DNA of 64,000 bases from Porticoccus sp038143955 (lineage in GTDB: Bacteria; Pseudomonadota; Gammaproteobacteria; Pseudomonadales; Porticoccaceae): contig JAYQMT010000005.1 of NCBI GenBank assembly GCA_038143955.1, positions 248,001 to 312,000 on the forward strand. The letters are read 5' to 3'. This document shows positions 1 to 10,265 of the stretch, piece by piece (the stretch's first letter is position 1; every line of letters starts with the position of its first letter). The notes beneath the pieces were generated by a model that did not search any database, was not told the origin of the DNA, and saw only the letters and a program-made list of their open reading frames with translations. A program made the position numbers and the translations under genes.

Positions 1-206
1 CTTAAGAGATCTTCTGCATCAGGAGCATTTTCAAATACACTTATACCCATATCAGTAAGATTTTGAATAATATCTTCAACTTGATCAGGGTCAGATATAT
101 CTTCAGGTAAGTGATCATTCACCTCAGAATAAGTTAGGTAACCCTGTTCTCTTCCTTTGGTTATTAAATTCTTTATGCGTGACTGTTGTTGTGCGCTACC
201 GCTCAT
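1..206 (-). CDS. rpoD: RNA polymerase sigma-70 factor RpoD, N-terminal part (cut by window edge)
   Basis: The reverse strand from an ATG at 204-206 encodes about 68 residues that match sigma-70 region 1.1, including GYLTYSEVNDHLPED, a stretch that is nearly invariant in gammaproteobacterial RpoD. RpoD is the housekeeping sigma factor that directs core RNA polymerase to -35/-10 promoters; region 1.1 gates the DNA channel before promoter binding. The gene runs off the left edge, so the DNA-binding regions 2 to 4 are not visible. It lies 112 bases downstream of dnaG, the usual last position of the rpsU-dnaG-rpoD operon. Confidence 0.95.
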   Translation of the reverse strand, partial: MSGSAQQQSRIKNLITKGREQGYLTYSEVNDHLPEDISDPDQVEDIIQNLTDMGISVFENAPDAEDLL

Positions 207-318
207 ATATGATCTGCTATGACTAAAGTTAGGTGGGTATGATTTTTGATATTATTATACTGAAATAAATCCATCTTGTCCTATGCAAGAAGATAAAATA
301 AGCTTATTTTTAGCTCAA

Positions 319-2255
319 TTAAACTCTTGGCTTCGAAGCAATTCGGTTGAAAAGAGACCTCATTTCTTCATTCTTTTGGTCTGAAGTAAGCTTGAACCAT
401 GCTCTATTGAGGCTTTTTAAGGCGTGATCATCAATATTTTCTTTTGAGTCGAGATAATCAAATAGAGCTAAAGGCTCCATTTCATAAAGTGAGTCTCTTA
501 AAAGTCTAGTTAATATTTCTTTAAATTCTTTCTCGTTATCCCTGCTACTATTTGTTAGCGGACGAAACATATCTGTAGCAATAATTTTAGTGAAATGGTC
601 CGCTTGTTCTGTATCATCGATGCTCCGCATGCTTCCTATGATATGATTTAAAGTATAGTCAGGATTTTTCGAATAATTTTTGTTAAAGATTCCAGCATAT
701 TAGATCCATCAATCTTTAAGTCCATTAACTTTTCATTTTCAGGCAAGCACTTTTCTAACTCCGGTTGATTAGCCAATAGAGCAATTAGCGTATAAATGGC
801 AGGCATTTTTACATATTTTTTTGTGTTAGAGGAAATTTTGATTTCCGGAGCAGTTCTATTTCTTAGTCTACTATGATCCAGGTGATGATCTATTGGCTGT
901 TCTGAGTTCTCATCAAAGTATACATTTGGGATATAGGTAGATTGATTATTATTATTTTCTAATTTTACAAGACCTTTAAGTTCACTTTCTTCTAAATCAG
1001 TTTTTTTAGACAAGGCTCTGATCATCAGAGTTCTAAATACTCCACTAGGCATTTTATGTATCAAAGGTATAACAAGTTTACTAAGTTTTGCCTTTCCGTC
1101 TACAGAATTATGGTCATATTCAGCAGAAATTGACTCGAAAATAAACTCTGATAAAGGTGTTGCATTCGCAACTAACTCAAGAAATTTTTTTGCGCCAATT
1201 TTGCGGATTATTGTGTCTGGATCTTCACCTTCAGGAAGGAACATAAATTTTACCGACCTTCCATCCACTATTATAGAAAGTGAAGTATCTAAAGCTCGAT
1301 AAGCAGCTTTTTTTCCAGCTTCATCTCCGTCAAAGCAAAAAATAACCTCAGATGTATATCGGAATATCTTATTTAGATGTTCAATAGTAACTGCTGTTCC
1401 AAGAGTAGCGACAGTATTATGAACACCATTTTGCGCAAGTACTGCAACATCCATATAGCCTTCTACAACTATTAAATTTTCAATACTACGAAAATGTCTA
1501 TTAGCTTCATAAAGACCATAAAGCTCTCGTCCTTTATGAAAGAGTGGTGTTTCAGGTGAGTTTAGGTATTTTGGCTTCTCATCACTTAGCACTCTACCAC
1601 CAAAACCGATAGTCCTTCCACGAATGTCTCTGATAGGAAACATAATTCTATTTCGAAAACGATCATAGAGTTTACCTTCTTCATTTCGATCAATAAGAAG
1701 CCCTACAATTTTTAGTTGCTCTACTTTTTCTTCAGTTTTTCCTAGATTTTTAAGTAAGTTTTCCCAACCAGGTGAAGCAAAGCCGATTCCGAAATTACGA
1801 GCAGTTTCTCCATTTAGGCCTCTAGATTTTAGGTAATCAATAGCCTTTTTTGCATTCGTTGGATCTCTTAGATTTCGTCGGTAAAAGGTGTCAGCATCTT
1901 TGATAACAGGAAAAAGTAATTTTTTATAATTTCTTTCAGAATCTTTACTGATGGCTTCAGCAGGCATCTCTAGCCCAACACGTTTTGCCAGATTTTCGAT
2001 AGTTTCTGGGAATGTAGTTTTATCAAAATCAAGTACGAAACCAACAGCATTTCCTCCGACTCCACATCCAAAACAGTAATAGAACTGCTTATCTGGACTA
2101 ACACTAAAGGAGGGAGTTTTTTCGTCATGAAAGGGGCAGCATGCAGAATAGTTTTTGCCAGATTTACGCAACTCTATCCGACTACCTATGACATCGATAA
2201 TATCCAATCGATCCAGAACATCATCGATGAAATTTTGTGGAATTCTGCCTGGCAT
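319..2255 (-). CDS. dnaG: DNA primase DnaG (one-base frameshift near 665-669)
   Basis: Primase makes the RNA primers for replication. The N-terminal CHC2 zinc ribbon is visible (C40, H43, C61, C64), followed by the catalytic core with the TOPRIM motifs VVEGYMD and FDGDEAG. The frame breaks in a run of five T at 665-669 (A on the coding strand). Adding one A there continues the protein as IIRKNPDYTLNHIIGS into the reading frame that ends at 319, which is the C-terminal helicase-binding domain. The restored protein is about 645 residues, somewhat longer than the 581 of E. coli. Because dnaG is essential and single-copy, a sequencing error is the likeliest cause. It sits between yqeY and rpoD. 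Confidence 0.95.
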
Positions 2256-2363
2256 AAAGATGCTTTCTCCACTCTATTTTGGCAATATAAAATTTTATGG
2301 AAATTTTTTTAATGACATAGTGTTACCATAAACTTTTTACTTCTGAGAAACAATTTTATACTT

Positions 2364-2816
2364 TTAGATTAGTTTATCCTTGATTACTTTGCTAACTTTA
2401 CCAATATCAGCTCGACCCTGTATTTTAGGTTTAATTACACTCATTACTGCTCCCATATCTTTCATGGATGAGGCATTTGTTGATTTAATAGCTTCTAAAA
2501 CAATTACTAGAATTTCCGAATCACTTAATGCCTCGGGTAAAAACTCTTGTACTACTTTTATTTCATTAATTTCTATATCTGCAAGGTCCCGTCGGTTTGC
2601 ATTTTCATATTGTTCTACAGAATCTCTTCGCTGTTTGACCATCTTATCGAGTATCACTAAAACACGATTATCCTCCAATTCAATTCGCTCATCGACTTCA
2701 ATACGTTTTAGTTCAGAAAGGATAAGCCTAATTGTGCCTAATCTCTCTTTATTTTTAGCACGCATGGCTTTTTTCATCTCTTCTATGATTCTTATCTTTA
2801 GTTGTTTGCTCATCAT
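2364..2816 (-). CDS. yqeY: YqeY/GatB-domain protein
   Basis: This 150-residue protein matches the YqeY family, small helical proteins sharing the C-terminal tRNA-binding-like domain of the amidotransferase subunit GatB. Recognisable parts are the RAKNKERLGTIRLI region near the start and GAVMSVIKPKIQGRAD near the end. The biochemical role is not settled; the GatB-like fold suggests tRNA or RNA contact. Two adjacent Met codons are possible starts (2816 or 2813). It lies between rpsU and dnaG, an arrangement seen in Pseudomonas-type gammaproteobacteria but not in E. coli. A terminator just upstream (2832-2860) should reduce read-through from rpsU. Confidence 0.9.
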   Translation of the reverse strand: MMSKQLKIRIIEEMKKAMRAKNKERLGTIRLILSELKRIEVDERIELEDNRVLVILDKMVKQRRDSVEQYENANRRDLADIEINEIKVVQEFLPEALSDSEILVIVLEAIKSTNASSMKDMGAVMSVIKPKIQGRADIGKVSKVIKDKLI

Positions 2817-2831
2817 CTAATCTCCCAAATG

Positions 2832-2860
2832 CAAAAAAGCGCCGACATTGCGGCGCTTAA
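2832..2860 (-). terminator. Rho-independent terminator/attenuator after rpsU
   Basis: On the minus strand a perfect 7-bp GC-rich stem (AGCGCCG at 2838-2844 pairing with CGGCGCT at 2851-2857) with a six-base loop is followed by six T (A at 2833-2838 on the plus strand). It lies 30 bases past the rpsU stop and only about 17 bases before yqeY. In E. coli a terminator after rpsU sets the high S21 to low primase/sigma ratio; this hairpin is in the equivalent position. Confidence 0.9.
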
Positions 2861-2889
2861 ATAATAAAATAATAAAGATAATTCTAAGT

Positions 2890-3105
2890 TTAATACATGC
2901 GAACAAATTTGCGGTTATCTCGAGAATTCTTTTTAGCATGACGTTTGACAGCAGCTGCCGCTTTTCTTTTACGCTCCCACGTTGGCTTTTCATAGAACTC
3001 TTTACTACGAACATCAGCTAATATCCCAGCTTTTTCGCATGAACGCTTGAAGCGTCTGAGAGCTACATCAAAAGGCTCATTTTCATTAATACGAACAAAT
3101 GGCAT
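2890..3105 (-). CDS. rpsU: 30S ribosomal protein S21
   Basis: The 71-residue product carries the diagnostic ENEPFDVALRRFKRSCEKAG segment and a lysine/arginine-rich C-terminus ending in RMY, the usual length and composition of gammaproteobacterial S21. S21 joins the small subunit near the anti-Shine-Dalgarno end of 16S rRNA and takes part in initiation. It is the first gene of the rpsU-yqeY-dnaG-rpoD transcription unit and is divergent from tsaD, with 260 bases between the two starts, where the promoters of both units must lie. Confidence 0.97.
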   Translation of the reverse strand: MPFVRINENEPFDVALRRFKRSCEKAGILADVRSKEFYEKPTWERKRKAAAAVKRHAKKNSRDNRKFVRMY

Positions 3106-3365
3106 AAACTTTCCTATTAAGTAATATTCAATTGCTCTAAAGTCAAAATTTATTCACTTTGAGCACCTAAAAATAATCGTGGCTATTCTAAACATATACC
3201 GTCAGAGTTGCAAAACTTTTATAAGACACCTAAAAAATTTGCACAATAGTTTTTAAAGAAAAAAACGAAAAAGAGCAATAACTAGGTTATTATCATCAAT
3301 AACTATTGTATCGTGCTTACCTTTAGCCTGCTGAATAATAAGATAGACAAATTGAGTTATAAAAA

Positions 3366-4403
3366 ATGCGCATATTAGGTATCGAAACATCTTGTGATGA
3401 GACCGGCATAGCTATCTATGATGATAAACAAGGACTGTTAGCACATGATCTGTATAGCCAAGTGGAAGTTCACGCAGAATATGGTGGAGTAGTCCCAGAA
3501 CTTGCCTCAAGAGACCATGTTAGAAAAATTTTACCTCTAATAAACAAAGTTTTATTGGATGCCAATACGTCACCAAAAGAAATAGATGGACTAGCATACA
3601 CAACAGGTCCTGGTTTGGTAGGAGCTCTTATGGTTGGAGCATGTGTTGGCCGCTCTTTGGCATATGCCTGGAGAGTTCCTGCAATAGGTATCCATCACAT
3701 GGAAGGACACCTATTGGCTCCAATGTTAGAGGATACATACCCTGATTTCCCGTTTATTGCTCTTTTAGTTTCTGGCGGTCATACACAACTTGTGGAGGTA
3801 AAGAATGTAGGGGTTTATCACATTCTTGGCGAGTCTCTTGACGATGCGGCTGGTGAAGCTTTTGATAAGGCTGCCAAAATGCTTGATCTTGATTATCCGG
3901 GAGGGCCAGCAATTGCTAAGCTTGCAAAGAAAGGTGTTGCTGGAAGATTCAAGTTCCCAAGACCAATGATAAACCGATCAGGATTAGATTTTAGTTTTTC
4001 AGGATTAAAAACTTTTACTCTAAACACTATTATTAACCATCGCGTGGACAATATTCTGCCTGATGATCAAACAATGGCTGATATAGCCTATGCTTTTGAG
4101 GATGCAGTAGTGGATACATTAAAAATAAAATGTATTCGAGCACTAAAACAAACTGGGCTACAAAGATTAGTTATTGCTGGCGGTGTTTCTGCAAATGTTC
4201 GGCTACGGGAAACACTTGCAGAATCACTGAGTGAGATTGATGGGAAAATATTTTTTGCACGACATGAATTTTGTACTGACAACGGAGCCATGATTGCTTT
4301 TGCTGGATGCCAGCGCCTTTTGGTTGGACAGCATGACAGTCTTGAATTAAATATTCAGCCTCGTTGGCCAAAACATAGACTTCAATCATTGGATGAGGGA
4401 TAA
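3366..4403 (+). CDS. tsaD: tRNA N6-threonylcarbamoyladenosine transferase TsaD
   Basis: TsaD transfers the threonylcarbamoyl group to A37 of tRNAs that read ANN codons, working with TsaB and TsaE. The 345-residue protein starts MRILGIETSCDETG, the ASKHA-fold signature of the family, and carries the metal-binding HMEGH motif (H111 and H115) and the nucleotide-binding SGGHTQL and GGVSANVRLR segments. Length matches E. coli TsaD (337). It is intact and ends three bases before folB, so the two are probably cotranscribed; rpsU is divergent upstream, the classical neighbourhood. Confidence 0.97.
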   Translation: MRILGIETSCDETGIAIYDDKQGLLAHDLYSQVEVHAEYGGVVPELASRDHVRKILPLINKVLLDANTSPKEIDGLAYTTGPGLVGALMVGACVGRSLAYAWRVPAIGIHHMEGHLLAPMLEDTYPDFPFIALLVSGGHTQLVEVKNVGVYHILGESLDDAAGEAFDKAAKMLDLDYPGGPAIAKLAKKGVAGRFKFPRPMINRSGLDFSFSGLKTFTLNTIINHRVDNILPDDQTMADIAYAFEDAVVDTLKIKCIRALKQTGLQRLVIAGGVSANVRLRETLAESLSEIDGKIFFARHEFCTDNGAMIAFAGCQRLLVGQHDSLELNIQPRWPKHRLQSLDEG

Positions 4404-4406
4404 GAT

Positions 4407-4772
4407 ATGACAGATATAAATTATATCAAAAATTTAAAGATAGAGACAATTATTGGTGTTTATGATTGGGAGCGTCAGACTCCCCAAATGGTTGGTATAG
4501 ACATAGAAATTGCCACAGATAATCTTAGAGCAGCAAAATCTGACGATATTCGGTTTGCAGTTGATTACAGTTTAATTGCAAAGCGCTTAGAAGGTTTTTT
4601 ACAAAGTAGTGAATTTTTTTTACTTGAAACAATGGCTGAAAAAATTGCAGAGATAATCCTCAATGAATTCGATACACATTGGGTGCGTTTGCGTGTAGGA
4701 AAACCAGCAGCAGTAGATGCTGCTGACGATGTTGGTATCATTATAGAGCGTGAAAAGCTAAAGAAAAAATGA
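4407..4772 (+). CDS. folB: Dihydroneopterin aldolase
   Basis: FolB cleaves 7,8-dihydroneopterin to the hydroxymethyl-dihydropterin used for folate. The 121-residue length, the IGVYDWERQTPQ motif with the conserved Glu near the N-terminus, the VDYSLIA segment and the RVGKP loop with the catalytic Lys are all typical of the family. It lies directly behind tsaD and faces folM, a pteridine reductase, across a 14-base gap, so two pterin-pathway genes are adjacent although on opposite strands. Confidence 0.93.
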   Translation: MTDINYIKNLKIETIIGVYDWERQTPQMVGIDIEIATDNLRAAKSDDIRFAVDYSLIAKRLEGFLQSSEFFLLETMAEKIAEIILNEFDTHWVRLRVGKPAAVDAADDVGIIIEREKLKKK

Positions 4773-4786
4773 TTTAGTACCCCTAT

Positions 4787-5519
4787 TCATATTGAGCTAC
4801 CACCGTCTACTACAATAGTTTGCCCAGTAATATAGCTTGCTGATGTAGCTAGAAATAGAGCTGTTTTGGCAATATCTTGTACTGATCCATTACGTTGCAG
4901 CGGTATACTCTTCATAATTTTTTGTCTTGTTTCTTTTTTCATTTGTAATGGGCCATCTGGCCATAGTATCAGACCCGGAGCTATTCCGTTGACACGTATT
5001 TTGGGAGCAAGCTCTTTAGCTAAAGTCTTGGTAAGCATTCTATTTCCAGCTTTAGCAATAGAATAAATGCTGTAATTTTCGAGAGGCATAAAAGAATAAA
5101 TATCATTTATAGTTATAATGCTGGCATTTTCTGTAAGTATAGGGGCGATTGCTTGGCTAATGAAATAAGGGCCTTTCAGATTACTATTGATTAATATGTC
5201 CCATTCTTTTTCTCTTGCTTCAACCAGAGAGCAGGGAAAAAAGCTCGAAGCATTATTTATAAGTGCATCTATTTTTTTTCGCCAAAGAAGTATGCTTTTA
5301 ACCATAGATTTAATTTCTATAACGCTGCCTAATTCCGCCTTAAAAGTTGCAGCCGAATCATCACGAATAACATTTAAATCTTTAGCAAGTCTTTCAGCAT
5401 CCTGCTTAGATTTATTGTAGTGAATAGCAACATCATATCCTTTTTGATGAAAAGTGCGTGAAATTTCTTCACCAATACGTCGAGCTCCACCTGTTATAAT
5501 AGCTACATATTTTTTTCAT
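4787..5519 (-). CDS. folM: Pteridine reductase, FolM/PTR1-like short-chain dehydrogenase (frameshift just after the start)
   Basis: A Rossmann-fold short-chain dehydrogenase of about 243 residues. Its cofactor loop reads TGGARRIG, the TGXXXRXG form that separates pteridine reductases (PTR1, FolM) from ordinary family members with TGXXXGXG. The catalytic Tyr-Lys pair is in YSIAK, and VDGGSS ends the protein. FolM reduces dihydromonapterin or dihydrofolate with NADPH. The ATG at 5517-5519 is followed by seven A; removing one restores a continuous frame, otherwise translation from that ATG is out of frame. It starts 20 bases after the restored end of cca on the same strand. Specificity between dihydrofolate and dihydromonapterin cannot be decided here. 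Confidence 0.85.
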
Positions 5520-5539
5520 GATGATTGAACTAGTCTCTT

Positions 5540-6744
5540 TTATCTCAATAATTCAGCTATGATTTTTTTTCGACGTTGATCTATTTCTTCCCAAGCTTTA
5601 TACCTGAATAGCCTTCTGAAATTAACTCTTTGTTATTTATAAGCATAATTTGGCTTAATACTTGTTTTAACCAAACACCTCGTTCATGAACTTTATTTGC
5701 ATCTTTATTTTTTTGGATTATTTGTGCCTCTGCCTCACAGCAATATATAAATTTCTCTAAATTTTCCGCTTTTTTAAAGGCACCAATACTTTTGAGCATA
5801 TCCAAAATAATTTGAGGCTCTAGATTTTCTAAGCAATGATATAAATCTTTGTATCTTACAAAATTTATTGCAACATTTCTGTAGCGATTAGGAACCTTTA
5901 ATCGATCAAAAAGACTATTAATAACTTCAATATCCTTATCGATTGATTTGATGTTTGAAAGAGTTGACTGGCTACCTAAACTAATATCGCTAAATAGAAC
6001 TGCGAACCGGGTGCAGGGATCCATATCTAATTTAGCCACATAACTTAAAATTGATAAAGTATGAAATTTCCCATCAATTTTATCTTTTGCTGAAGCGAGA
6101 TCAAAAATTCTACTAATTTCTGGAAAAATTTTTGTGAGGGCTTTGCATTTATAAAGTGTTTCAATATAAGTGCTTGGTGATCTTTCTTTTAGTGCTTTTT
6201 CAGTTTCTAGCCAAACTCTCTCTGGACTTAGATATTCAAGCTCTCCGCTATTTGTGATGCTTGTCATCAAGAACATAGTCTCATCTGCGATCTTAAATCC
6301 AAGATGGTGATAACGAGCTGCAAACCTCGCTACACGTAATACTCGCAACGGATCCTCTACAAAAGCACTAGATACATGGCGTAATATTTTTTTTGATAGA
6401 TCGTCTTGGCCTCCATAGGGATCGATAATTTTTCCATCACAATCCTCTGCCATAGCATTTACTGTGAGATCTCTCCGAGAAAGATCTTGCTCTAGTGTTA
6501 CCTGAGCATCTGTAAAAAACTCAAACCCTTTATAGCCTAAGCCAGACTTCTTTTCGGATCGAGCAAGTGCGTATTCATCTTTAGATTCAGGATGAAGAAA
6601 TACAGGAAAATCAGTACCAACCTGAATAAATCCTTTATCAATTAGCTCTTTTGGTTCTGCGCCAACTACCACCCAATCTTCGTCTGTAAACGGATGATTA
6701 ATAAGTTTATCACGAACAGCACCACCAACTTTATATACCTTCAT
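5540..6744 (-). CDS. cca: CCA-adding tRNA nucleotidyltransferase (frameshift near the C-terminus)
   Basis: This enzyme adds or repairs the 3' CCA of tRNAs. The class II nucleotidyltransferase motifs are present: VGGAVRD near residue 8, the metal-binding D21 and D23, and SRRDLTVNAMA. As read, the frame stops at 5581 after GIKLGKK. One extra C in the CCC run at 5590-5592 (a G on the coding strand) continues it as GEEIDQRRKKIIAELLR and stops at 5540. The restored 401 residues agree with the 412 of E. coli Cca. No HD phosphohydrolase motif is obvious. It is upstream of and probably cotranscribed with folM. Confidence 0.93.
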
Positions 6745-6878
6745 ACCTAAATTCTCTCAAGGGCTCGAAGTTTAAAAAACCAACTAGCATATATTAACAG
6801 AGAGATAAGCGTGAGTATAAAGTCAGTTATTAAATCTAACTTCTGTGATCAAAAATAAAAAACGAGAGGTATGAGAGC

Positions 6879-7043
6879 ATGAGAGATTTAACTCAGTATG
6901 TTACTGGGGCTTCAGTTTTCGGTATTTGCAATATATGTGAAAAATCTGCTGAGTTGCTCTGGCCCAAGTGTCACAGGATGAGTCTTTTTGCAAAGAAAAC
7001 CAAGCTTATAATTTCCAGGGTAATTATATTGTGCTTGATTAAA
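6879..7043 (+). CDS. Possible small Cys-containing protein, unrecognised
   Basis: The 440-base gap between cca and the restored end of uvrA holds one short plus-strand frame of 54 codons. It has a good Shine-Dalgarno-like GAGAGGT at 6864-6870, eight bases before its ATG. The predicted peptide contains CNIC and, 13 residues later, a CH pair, which could bind a metal but is too little to assign a fold. A 71-codon minus-strand frame overlaps it at 6912-7127 and has no support. I recognise neither. The rest of the gap is very AT-rich and otherwise featureless. Confidence 0.25.
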
Positions 7044-7186
7044 TAAGTGATACCGCATTAATCGTATTTTTGAGCGAACCAAAAATATATGTTTATATAT
7101 ATTTCTAATGATCATAATACATACCATACTGTTTATTTATACAGTATATTATCATATAAGATCAAAATAACAATAGTTTGTTACAT

Positions 7187-10050
7187 TTACATTAATATTT
7201 TTTTTAAAAAATATCCAGTATGAGATCCACTAGTATCTGCAACTTCTTCTGGTGTGCCAGTAGCAATAATATAGCCTCCACCTTCGCCCCCTCTGGACCC
7301 AGATCTACTAACCAGTCAGCTGTTTTTATTACATCTAAATTATGCTCGATAACAACTATTGTATTTCCATGATCACGCAATCGGTGTAAAACAGTTAATA
7401 ACTGTTGTATATCGTGAAAATGTAGCCCTGTTGTTGGTTCATCTAATATATATAGCGTATTACCTGTATCTCTTTTAGACAATTCTTTAGATAACTTAAC
7501 TCGTTGTGCTTCTCCGCCCGACAATGTTGTTGCAGCTTGCCCTAATTTTATGTAGGAAAGCCCTACATCGATCAAAGTTTGCAATTTTTTTGCTACAGAT
7601 GGAACGGGTCTGAAAAATTCTAGAGCATCTTCAACTGTTAAATCCAACACTTGAGAAATATTTTTTCCTTTATACACAACTTCTAATGTTTCACGATTGT
7701 AACGCTTGCTTTTGCAGATATCACATGGGACATACACATCTGGAAGAAAATGCATCTCAACTTTAATCAGACCGTCTCCCTGGCATGCTTCACAGCGTCC
7801 ACCTTTGACATTGAAGCTAAATCTGCCTAGCTTGTAACCCCTAGAGCGAGCTTCTTGAGTACCTGCAAATAATTCTCTGATCGGCGTAAATATACCTGTA
7901 TAAGTAGCAGGATTCGACCTAGGCGTTCTACCAATTGGACTTTGGTCAATATCAACACACTTATCAAAGCAATCAATCCCTTGTATTGACTTGTAATCTT
8001 CGGATTTTTTAGTTGAAGCGTTATTTAATTCAGTTGCAGCAATTGGATAAAGAGTCTCATTGATTAAAGTTGATTTCCCAGACCCTGATACACCAGTAAT
8101 GCAAGTAAAAAGACCTATAGGTATTTCAAGATTGACATTTTTAAGGTTATTTCCGTTTGCTCCATTTAATAAAATTTTTTTATCTGTTGCAAGGGTGCGA
8201 CTTTTCGGTACAACTATCTCCTTTCTGCCTGATAAGTAATCTCCTGTGAGAGAGCGACTTTCGCTCACAATATCGTTATAACTTCCTTTTGCAACAACCT
8301 CTCCGCCATGAATACCTGCCCCAGGACCAATATCTACAATATAGTCTGCTCGTCTTATAGCCTCTTCATCATGTTCCACTACAATTACTGTATTACCAAT
8401 ATCTCTTAATCTAGTAAGGGTAGCCAGCAGGCGCTCATTATCTCTTTGGTGTAAACCGATCGATGGTTCATCAAGGATATACATGACACCAACAAGACCA
8501 GCCCCAATTTGACTAGCTAGCCTTATACGCTGTGCCTCTCCTCCTGATAGGCTCTCCGCACTTCTATTGAGGTTTAAGTAATTAAGGCCAACATCTACCA
8601 AGAAATTTAGCCGATTTCTAATTTCTTTTAAGATTTTTTCTGCAATTTCTCCTCTACTACCTTCTAAGTATAATTTTTTATAATAATCTGCAAGATCTCC
8701 TACAGGATAATTACCAATTTCAGGAAGAGACTTCCCATCTATGAAAACATGTCTCGCCGCTTTTTTTAAACGCGCTCCATTACAGCCAGGGCAATTTTGA
8801 ATATTTAAATATTTTATAAGATCTTCTCTTGCATGATTTGATTCTGTCTCTTTGTAGCGCCTTTCCATGTTTGGAATGACGCCTTCAAATGTATGACTTC
8901 GATAAAAGGTGACACCTTTATCATTAGTATAGCTGAACTTTATGTTATCTTTGCCGCTTCCAAAAAGTATTACTTGTTGGTGGCTTGGCTCAAGGTTTTG
9001 AAATGGGGTATCAATATCAAAATCATAGTGGTTAGATATTGAAGTAAGCATATTATAATAAAATAGATTTTTCCTATCCCAACTTCTGATAGCTCCTTCA
9101 GCAATAGAAGATTCTGGAAATTGTACGATTAAGTCTATATCGAAAAATTGCTTGACTCCTAAACCATCACAGTCTGGACAGGCGCCTGAGGGGCTGTTAA
9201 AAGAGAACATTCTTGGTTCAAGTTCGTCTATACTATAATTACATATAGAGCATGCGAATAGAGCAGAAAAAAGAATTTCTGGTGAATTTTTAGGATTATT
9301 ATTGTCTTCTTCATCTGATTGAATTATTGGTAATCCATCCATAGAGCTAACTATTGCCAGACCTTCAGATATATTGATTGCAGTTTCAAAAGATTCTGTA
9401 AGTCTAAGTTGTATTTCGGGCTTAACTTTAAAACGATCAATTACAATTTCGATAGTATGTTTTTTATTTTTTTCTAGTATAGGCACGTCATCAAGATCTA
9501 CGATAAGTCCATCTATTCTAGCTCGAATAAAACCTTGCGCTCGCATATTTTGAAAGATATGTGCGTGCTCACCTTTTCTATCTTTAACAATAGGAGCTAG
9601 TAGAATTAATTTTGTATCACGGGGTAGTGCAAGAACTTGATCTACCATCTGACTTATAGTCTGAGCTTTTAAAGGTGTGCCATGCTCTGGGCATTTAGGC
9701 TCGCCTGCACGGGCGTAAAGTAAACGCAAATAGTCATATATTTCTGTAATTGTTCCTACAGTTGAACGGGGATTATGTGATGTCGATTTTTGCTGAATCG
9801 ATATAGCTGGAGACAAACCTTCGATATGATCTACATCAGGTTTTTCCATCATTGATAAAAATTGACGGGCATAAGCAGATAAAGATTCAACATAACGTCT
9901 TTGCCCCTCCGCATAAAGAGTATCGAACGCTAACGATGATTTACCTGATCCCGATAAGCCGGTAATTACAATGATTTTATCTCGAGGTAGAATAAGATCT
10001 ACTGACTTCAGATTATGAGTTTTCGCGCCGTGGATGGTGATATTTTTCAT
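7187..10050 (-). CDS. uvrA: Excinuclease ABC subunit UvrA (frameshift near the C-terminus)
   Basis: UvrA is the DNA-damage sensor of nucleotide excision repair. Two ABC ATPase halves are clear: Walker A loops GLSGSGKSS near the N-terminus and GVSGSGKST in the second half, two LSGGEAQR signatures, and zinc-finger cysteine pairs (CPDC, CEAC, CDIC). The final codons are scrambled after VDLGPEG; adding one base in the five-C run at 7287-7291 gives GGEGGGYIIATGTPEEVAD and a stop at 7187, the normal UvrA ending. The restored protein is about 954 residues (E. coli 940). I saw no LexA-box-like CTGT-N8-ACAG upstream. It is divergent from yajR. Confidence 0.96.
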
Positions 10051-10200
10051 AATTTAGGTAAGCCTAAAATTCAACACGCCATGATGATTAAATAATGCTG
10101 ATAAAGCAAGAGAGATCACAAGATTTTAATCGACCAATGCGTTTTTTTTTCAATAGTTAAATTTTTATTGATATTAAGGTGAGCTTTATTGTTTTAACCA

Positions 10201-10229
10201 TTACATCAATTGATGATGCAAACTATAAT
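10201..10229 (+). promoter_or_regulatory. Candidate promoter for yajR
   Basis: A perfect -10 hexamer TATAAT at 10224-10229 lies 36 bases before the yajR start, with a weak -35 (TTACAT, 10201-10206) at 17-base spacing. Only the -10 is convincing. Confidence 0.35.
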
Positions 10230-10265
10230 GTATATATTCTTAGCCGATAAAATACTGAGTAATTC

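Noticed and set aside
2380..2820. 146-codon plus-strand frame opposite yqeY
   Set aside because: It is the shadow of yqeY; the minus-strand product matches a known family over its whole length.
3276..3291. AATAAC-TAG-GTTATT inverted repeat before tsaD as an operator
   Set aside because: Short AT-rich palindromes are frequent by chance in this DNA, and it does not match an operator I know.
6912..7127. 71-codon minus-strand frame downstream of cca
   Set aside because: Composition is that of AT-rich noncoding DNA, there is no ribosome site or family resemblance, and it overlaps a better-supported plus frame.
10051..10265. LexA box for uvrA
   Set aside because: No CTGT-N8-ACAG-like palindrome is visible in the uvrA-yajR gap.
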